Assembly (NCBI GenBank): GCA_025094145.1
Contig: JALLLS010000019.1
Span: 186,001 to 250,000, forward strand
Direction of reading: 5' to 3'
Length of the DNA: 64,000 bases
From: Spinellus fusiger
Lineage: Eukaryota; Mucoromycota; Mucoromycetes; Mucorales; Phycomycetaceae
Position numbers and translations under genes: made by a program. The notes beneath the pieces are model-generated. The model was not told the DNA's origin, did no database searches, and was given only the letters and a program-made list of their open reading frames with translations. This document shows, piece by piece, positions 59,684-64,000 of this stretch; the first letter of the stretch is position 1, and each line of letters starts with the position of its first letter.

Positions 59684-60500
59684 ATGTACACCCAACGCAG
59701 CTCAGGCTCAGGCTCCACTGCACTCAAGCGTCTTATGCGAGAGTACCAAGGCAAGAGGGACTGCTAAAGAGAACTCCACCACTTATCCTTCATAGAGTTG
59801 ACCCTCAACGCACCTGACGGAATTATAGCAGGTAAAGAGACGCTTCCGTGGACTGGCATAACAGGAGGTCGTCTGTAGGTCCTATTGAGGAAAACAACTT
59901 TTTTGAATGGGAGGCGCTTATAGTGTAAGAAAACACAGTGTTGCTGTTGTTGTTGCTGTTGCTGACAGTGGATGGACAGTGGACCTGAGGGAACCCCCTT
60001 TGAAGGGGGATATTTCCTGCAACACTAGGATTTCCCAAGGACTATCCTCTCAGCCCACCCACCATGCGGTTCACATGCAGCCTGTTTCATCCCAATGTGT
60101 ATCCCAACGGCACTGTGTGTATCTCCATTCTTCATGCACCTGGGGATGATCCCAACATGTATGAGAGCAGCTCAGAGCGGTGGAGTCCAGTGCAGAGTGT
60201 AGAGAAAATTCTCCTCAGTGTAGTTAGCATGTTGGCAGGTGAGTTGGCCCAGAAGAAGCAAAGAGGAGGGGAGGTCTCTAATAGACATGGGGTTGGATAG
60301 AACCCAATGATGAGAGTGGTGCCAACATCGATGCCTGTGTAAGTTGAATGGACTTGTTTCCTCCACACCCACAGCTCATTCTTTTCTTTTTTTTCTTTTT
60401 TTTTCTTTCTTTCTTTGGATAATAGAAACTATGGAGATCTGACCGTGAGCACTATAATGAGATTGTGAGGGAGAATGTCAAAAAGACATTGGGGCTTTAG
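59684..60500 (+). CDS. UBC7: Ubiquitin-conjugating enzyme E2 (UBC7/UBE2G2-like), apparent frameshift
   Basis: The E2 of ER-associated degradation. Six exons: [46 protein letters not shown]; then [11 protein letters not shown] and, in another frame, [19 protein letters not shown] continuing into [20 protein letters not shown] with the catalytic Cys, [20 protein letters not shown] (the G2-type acidic insert) and [45 protein letters not shown] ending TLGL with TAG. Between FEGG and PATL the frame is lost by one base at a run of five G (60005-60009). The first intron has a GC donor (AAG|GCAAGA). All key residues are present, so the shift may be an assembly error. Confidence 0.88.
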
Positions 60501-61029
60501 GACAGGCCTCCTTTTTGTAGTATGGCTATAGTGTGTGGTGTAGAGTGCATGTTATAGTGTAGAGTGCATGTTATAGAGTGTAGAGTGCATTTTATAGAGT
60601 GTAGAGTGTAGAGAAAGTGTATATACACTCTGCACACTCTGAATACTCTGCATACTCTGCATATTCTGCATAATATATATAATATACACTTTACAAGAGG
60701 TGTCTATAGGCAAATTGTGTCTTGATATCTTTATTACTCTCTCCACACCACCTCCACACCACCCCTCATAAGGACAGAATGTGACTGTTAATATGAAAAT
60801 TCTTTTGAGCAAACAAAATCTCCCTTAGAAGAGTGCTTCTACTGTTTTTCTCTTTCCTTCAGATAGTGAGGAAGGTAGTTTGATTTTCCATCCACACCCT
60901 CCATCCTTATGTGACGGCTTCTTTTCTGGTGCTAATCACTTCCTTTGTACTGCAGATTCATTTTCACTCCGTCCTCTGTGTCCATTCCCTGTGAAAACCA
61001 ATCGAGTTATCTGCAACAACAACAACAAA
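60501..61029. other. Intergenic before the ubiquitin-like/S27a gene
   Basis: Contains a GTGTAGAGTGCATGTTATAG-type tandem repeat (60536-60615) and a TCTGCATA tract (60630-60675). The 5' UTR of the S27a gene lies at the end. An open frame runs upstream from 60880 in frame with the gene but shows no homology. Confidence 0.5.
60536..60615. repeat. Tandem repeat, about 20-24 bp unit
   Basis: Three to four imperfect units of GTGTAGAGTGCATGTTATAG. Confidence 0.8.
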
Positions 61030-61500
61030 ATGCAATTCTTTGTCAAGTCTCTTGCAGGAAACACCCTTGCCCTTGAGGCCACTCCCGCTACCACTGTGGA
61101 GAATGTTAAGAACATAATTGCTGCTCGTGAGGGCATCGATGCTGGTTTCCAGTGCTTGTCCTTTGCAGGCAAGTCCCTCCAGAACTCCGAGGCCTTGTCT
61201 CTCTACGGTGTCCAGGACAACTCTACTCTTCACCTCAACTGCGAATTGTTGGGTGGTGCCAAGAAGAGAAAGAAGAAGACCTACACTACTCCCAAGAAGA
61301 TCAAGCACAAGAGAAAGAAGGTCAAGATGGCTATCCTGAAGTTCTACAAGGTCGATGGCTCTGGCAAGATCACCCGTCTCCGTCGTGAGTGTCCCAACGC
61401 CACCTGTGGTGCTGGTGTCTTTATGGCCTGGCACACTGATCGCCAGTACTGTGGAAAGTGCCACTTGACATATGTCTTTGAGAAGGGTCAGGAGGCTTAA
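61030..61500 (+). CDS. RPS31: Ubiquitin-like/ribosomal protein eS31 (S27a) fusion
   Basis: A single-exon gene of 156 codons. The C-terminal 80 residues are a standard eS31: the basic linker [20 protein letters not shown], then [20 protein letters not shown] and [13 protein letters not shown], with the four Cys of the zinc ribbon. The N-terminal 76 residues align without gaps to ubiquitin, but by my count only about half are identical. Lys6, Lys27 and Lys48 are kept; Lys11, Lys29, Lys33 and Lys63 are lost. Ile44 is Ser, Arg42 is Cys, Val70 is Asn, Arg72 is Glu and Arg74 is Leu. The junction LLGG|AKK keeps the processing Gly-Gly. The moiety probably acts as a cleavable chaperone for eS31. Confidence 0.95.
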   Translation: MQFFVKSLAGNTLALEATPATTVENVKNIIAAREGIDAGFQCLSFAGKSLQNSEALSLYGVQDNSTLHLNCELLGGAKKRKKKTYTTPKKIKHKRKKVKMAILKFYKVDGSGKITRLRRECPNATCGAGVFMAWHTDRQYCGKCHLTYVFEKGQEA

Positions 61501-61578
61501 AGAAATAAAGAAAGAACGAACGAAAAAAAGAAAGAACGAAAGAAATGCTCTCTCTTTTGCCTTTATTGAGCTTTGTCC

Positions 61579-61901
61579 TTATGCTTCAGTGTCGAGGGAG
61601 GCAGAGGAGGGAGGCAGAGACACTTGTTGGGTCTTTAGCAGGGCTTCATGTAGTGCCTTTTGGCTCTCCAACTCAAGTCGGTTGATTCTCTGTTGCTCCT
61701 TCTCTTCTCTTCTTTGGGTGTCCTTTTCTAATCCCATGCGCAGTAACTAAGAGTGCAGTCTATAAGCCACTGTTCTTTCGCCTTTCATCTCGTCAACAGG
61801 CCTACCTCTTTCTCATAGCGTTGGAGGTAGTGCACCCCCCACACTGATCCACAGCAGAAGAGGATCGATGCACCCAGAGTGATTTTGGCAGGTGTAGACA
61901 T
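61579..61901 (-). CDS. PET117: Cytochrome c oxidase assembly factor PET117
   Basis: A small mitochondrial assembly factor for complex IV. Two exons. The start at 61901 gives MSTPAKITLGASILFCCGSV and WGVHYLQRYEKE, a single N-terminal membrane segment followed by the family's VHxxQ block. After a short intron come LLRMGLEKDTQRREEKEQQR and INRLELESQKALHEALLKTQ, ending SLDTEA with TAA. Length (about 87 residues) and charge pattern fit PET117. It converges with the S27a gene, 78 bases away. Confidence 0.8.
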
Positions 61902-62715
61902 CAAATGGGGAGGAAACTAAATGCAACAGTGGGTAGGAATCCAGAGGGGTGTGTGGTGGGTGGCTTTCGTGGCAAAGGGGACTGCTTAAATGTCCCACTT
62001 TCCTTATTTGAGAGAATGAGAAGGATGGAATCCGCAAAGGGGGAGCTATTTTACAGGTGCTTCTGCAACCATGCGTTCAATAAAAAGTAACAGCAAGACA
62101 AATGGGGCAAATAGAAACGACGTGGGTTTGTTAAGAACCACTGGCAAACCTCGGTCCATGTCTAAAATAGAGGCAATGGTTGAGCGGCAAAGGTCAATTC
62201 TCGGTAAGGAAGAGGCAGTGTTTATCTCCATTCTTCTTTTCCATTCTTTTTTTTTTCATTTTCGGTTGACAAGAGGCCATGTGTGGCTGCAGTCATGACA
62301 TGGGACAGAATGCGAGTGGAATTGAGCCCATCTTCATCTGTTTATTAGTGTATCAGTTCAGTAGTTCAGTAGTTCAGTAATTCAATAATTCAATAATTCA
62401 CAGATAAAACGACCCTATACACAGTAAAAAAAGAAAAAGGATGGTGAATTCACTCGAAATCATACTTTTTAAGATATAAATAAATATAAATAAATATAAA
62501 TAAATATAAATAAATAAACACTGTGTGGCAAAGGATAAATAAATAAATAAAAAAGACCAGTCTAGAAATAGCTTTTTTATTTTTATTTTTAATATCTCAT
62601 TCATGGTCAGCATGTCCTATCCTTGTTGATTTTATATATAAATACAAAAAATATCTTTACTGTTCTACTTGTGGTTGTTTTCTTTTTTTTTTTTTACTTT
62701 TTACTTTTGTATACC
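61902..62715. other. Intergenic with possible small ORFs
   Basis: A plus-strand frame from 62071 (MRSIKSNSKTNGANRNDVGL, then SMSKIEAMVERQRSIL) followed by a GT donor at 62203 could be part of a small gene. No family was recognised. (AAATAAAT)n occurs at 62480-62520 and a poly-T run near 62682. Confidence 0.35.
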
Positions 62716-63471
62716 ATGGGGCTACACTCCAACCACAGAGACTCCAATCTTATTTCCTACCAGAAACCAAGATTTTCCTTTTCACCGGAATTCTTTAGCC
62801 AATTTGCCAGTTGGGCAAAGTTAGTCCTTCTGTCTTCTCATAAACGAGGCAATAAGAAGCGAAAAACAGAGCCACAAGAGATCAGCGCCGTCCAGCCACT
62901 CTCCACCAAAGAAATAGACACACTCTCCCATGCGGACTTTGAGGAAGCTGATGAAATCCAAGAGGCGCCAAGGACAATCGATGCTCGCTCTCATTTTCCG
63001 AATGTGTGGCAAAGAACAGCTCTCTGCCGTACCACTTACCAGAAGCTCCGTCAAAGATCTCTGCCTCTTTGGGCAAGACCTCATTTGAGAGACCTGCTTC
63101 AGACACTCCAGCAGCAATTACTCCTGCCTCGAACAGCCCAGACTTCAGGATCTCCCACCATTCCACGCCTATCCCTCATTATGGACAGAGCTGGCTCATG
63201 TTCGCCGTGGTCTAGAAAAAGATACCAACGACGGGAGCACTATGCCTTGACGGCTGTTGCTTATACTGTCGATCACGACACTAACATTGTCCGTGTGTCC
63301 CCATTGCGCTCTTGTACACCAGTCCAGAACATCCCCCGAACGAGACTAATGTACGCTAGTGACAGTGACAGTGACAATGAAGAGGAGGAGGACAGTGACA
63401 GTGACAGTGAAGAGGAGGAGCAGGAGGACAGGCAGAGGAGGACAGGCAAAAGACACCCTTGGCATCCTTGA
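62716..63471 (+). CDS. Hypothetical protein with acidic Ser/Asp/Glu tail
   Basis: The start at 62716 (context ACCATGG) gives MGLHSNHRDSNLISYQKPRF. A basic patch follows (HKRGNKKRKTEPQE, possible nuclear signal), then an Arg/Leu-rich middle and an acidic repeat tail (SDSDSDNEEEED and SDSDSEEEEQEDRQRR), ending KRHPWHP with TGA. I do not recognise a family. Another frame (63006-63215) is Ser/Pro-rich and looks equally protein-like in the middle, so a missed intron or frameshift is possible. Confidence 0.45.
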   Translation: MGLHSNHRDSNLISYQKPRFSFSPEFFSQFASWAKLVLLSSHKRGNKKRKTEPQEISAVQPLSTKEIDTLSHADFEEADEIQEAPRTIDARSHFPNVWQRTALCRTTYQKLRQRSLPLWARPHLRDLLQTLQQQLLLPRTAQTSGSPTIPRLSLIMDRAGSCSPWSRKRYQRREHYALTAVAYTVDHDTNIVRVSPLRSCTPVQNIPRTRLMYASDSDSDNEEEEDSDSDSEEEEQEDRQRRTGKRHPWHP

Positions 63472-64000
63472 GATTTTAGTGCTCCACTTTAACATGGTAT
63501 CTTCACATCTTGTATATATATTCTCATGGCACGTTGGAAGCTGTTTATTTTCATTCTGCATGTTCACGTTTCTACTTTTTCATCTGCAAACAACCTCAAT
63601 CCTACATTATAATAAACATTTTTGGTTGTTTACATCATTTCTTTCTACTATTCTTATCCTACCATTAGAAAGAGTCCAATGAATAGCCATGGTGACTAGC
63701 TGACTGGTTGATAAGATGGCCCTGCTTTATACATTTATGTACACAAGTGAAATGAGGGATGAAAGGCCTCCTTAATACAGGTTAAAAGAAAATCAAATCA
63801 AATCAAATCTTAAAAGCAATAATAGTACAATAACCTAAAATCCTCCAATCCTCTAATCCTCTAAAAGAGTATATGCACCACAGATGAATTGGATGGCCGT
63901 GGAATTGAATAATAGAATAACAGAACTATGGAACTGAATGTAGGACATTTCAATACTGGAGGTGCCATCTATTCTTCCTATCTAAAATCCAAACCACTAG
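63472..64000. other. 3' flank and spacer, nothing recognised
   Basis: AT-rich, with an AATCA run near 63791-63807. No gene or RNA was seen before the window end. Confidence 0.5.

Overview
The window comes from an intron-rich eukaryote, most likely an early-diverging fungus (Mucoromycota-like). The evidence is short GT-AG introns (about 45-90 bases, with a few GC-AG), a compact head-to-head and tail-to-tail gene layout, AT-rich spacers, and fungal-type gene content. That content includes a SAC3/GANP homologue, a NOT4 with RING, RRM and CCCH zinc finger, a yeast-sized RIC1, a PET117 assembly factor and a methyltransferase of a type common in Mucorales. The taxonomic call is an inference from gene style, not a database match.

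Layout. 1-5.5 kb: an AT-rich transposon graveyard with two Tc1/mariner elements (one a nearly complete dead copy at 2561-3855), a LINE 3' remnant and dispersed repeats. 5.5-12.8 kb: a gene block with a dolichyl-diphosphatase-like PAP2 enzyme, RRB1/GRWD1, the 25-residue ribosomal protein eL41 (its start codon is split by an intron) and importin-beta (KAP95). 12.8-20 kb: a second transposon field with a Ty3/gypsy integrase relic, a second Tc1 copy nested in another Tc1-like element, and a 517-bp element with a 15-bp target duplication. 20-22 kb: TRAPPC2 and TTC1. 22.4-25.2 kb: a decayed Fanzor (TnpB-like) C-terminus, another Tc1 relic and the second copy of the 517-bp repeat. 25.5-38.1 kb: NOT4, RIC1 and NR2C2AP. 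38.5-45.7 kb: a retrotransposon island holding Ty3/gypsy gag and integrase fragments, two inverted 257-bp LTRs and a nearly intact LINE cut in two by LTR insertion and inversion, beside two tRNA genes (Cys-GCA, Ser-AGA). 46-64 kb: a dense housekeeping block with SERINC/TMS1, SAC3, a GAS2-domain microtubule protein, a SAM methyltransferase, NDUFB11/ESSS, a UBE2G-type E2, a ubiquitin-like/S27a fusion, PET117 and one unknown ORF.

The genes are housekeeping functions rather than one pathway: ribosome production (RRB1, eL41, S27a), nuclear transport (KAP95, SAC3), mRNA and protein quality control (NOT4, UBE2G), trafficking (TRAPPC2, RIC1) and respiratory-chain assembly (NDUFB11, PET117). The most notable observations are a strongly divergent ubiquitin moiety on S27a, a LINE whose reverse transcriptase can be re-traced across an LTR insertion plus inversion, a Fanzor relic, and premature stops in the transposons that nearly all fit single C-to-T changes (CAR to TAR).
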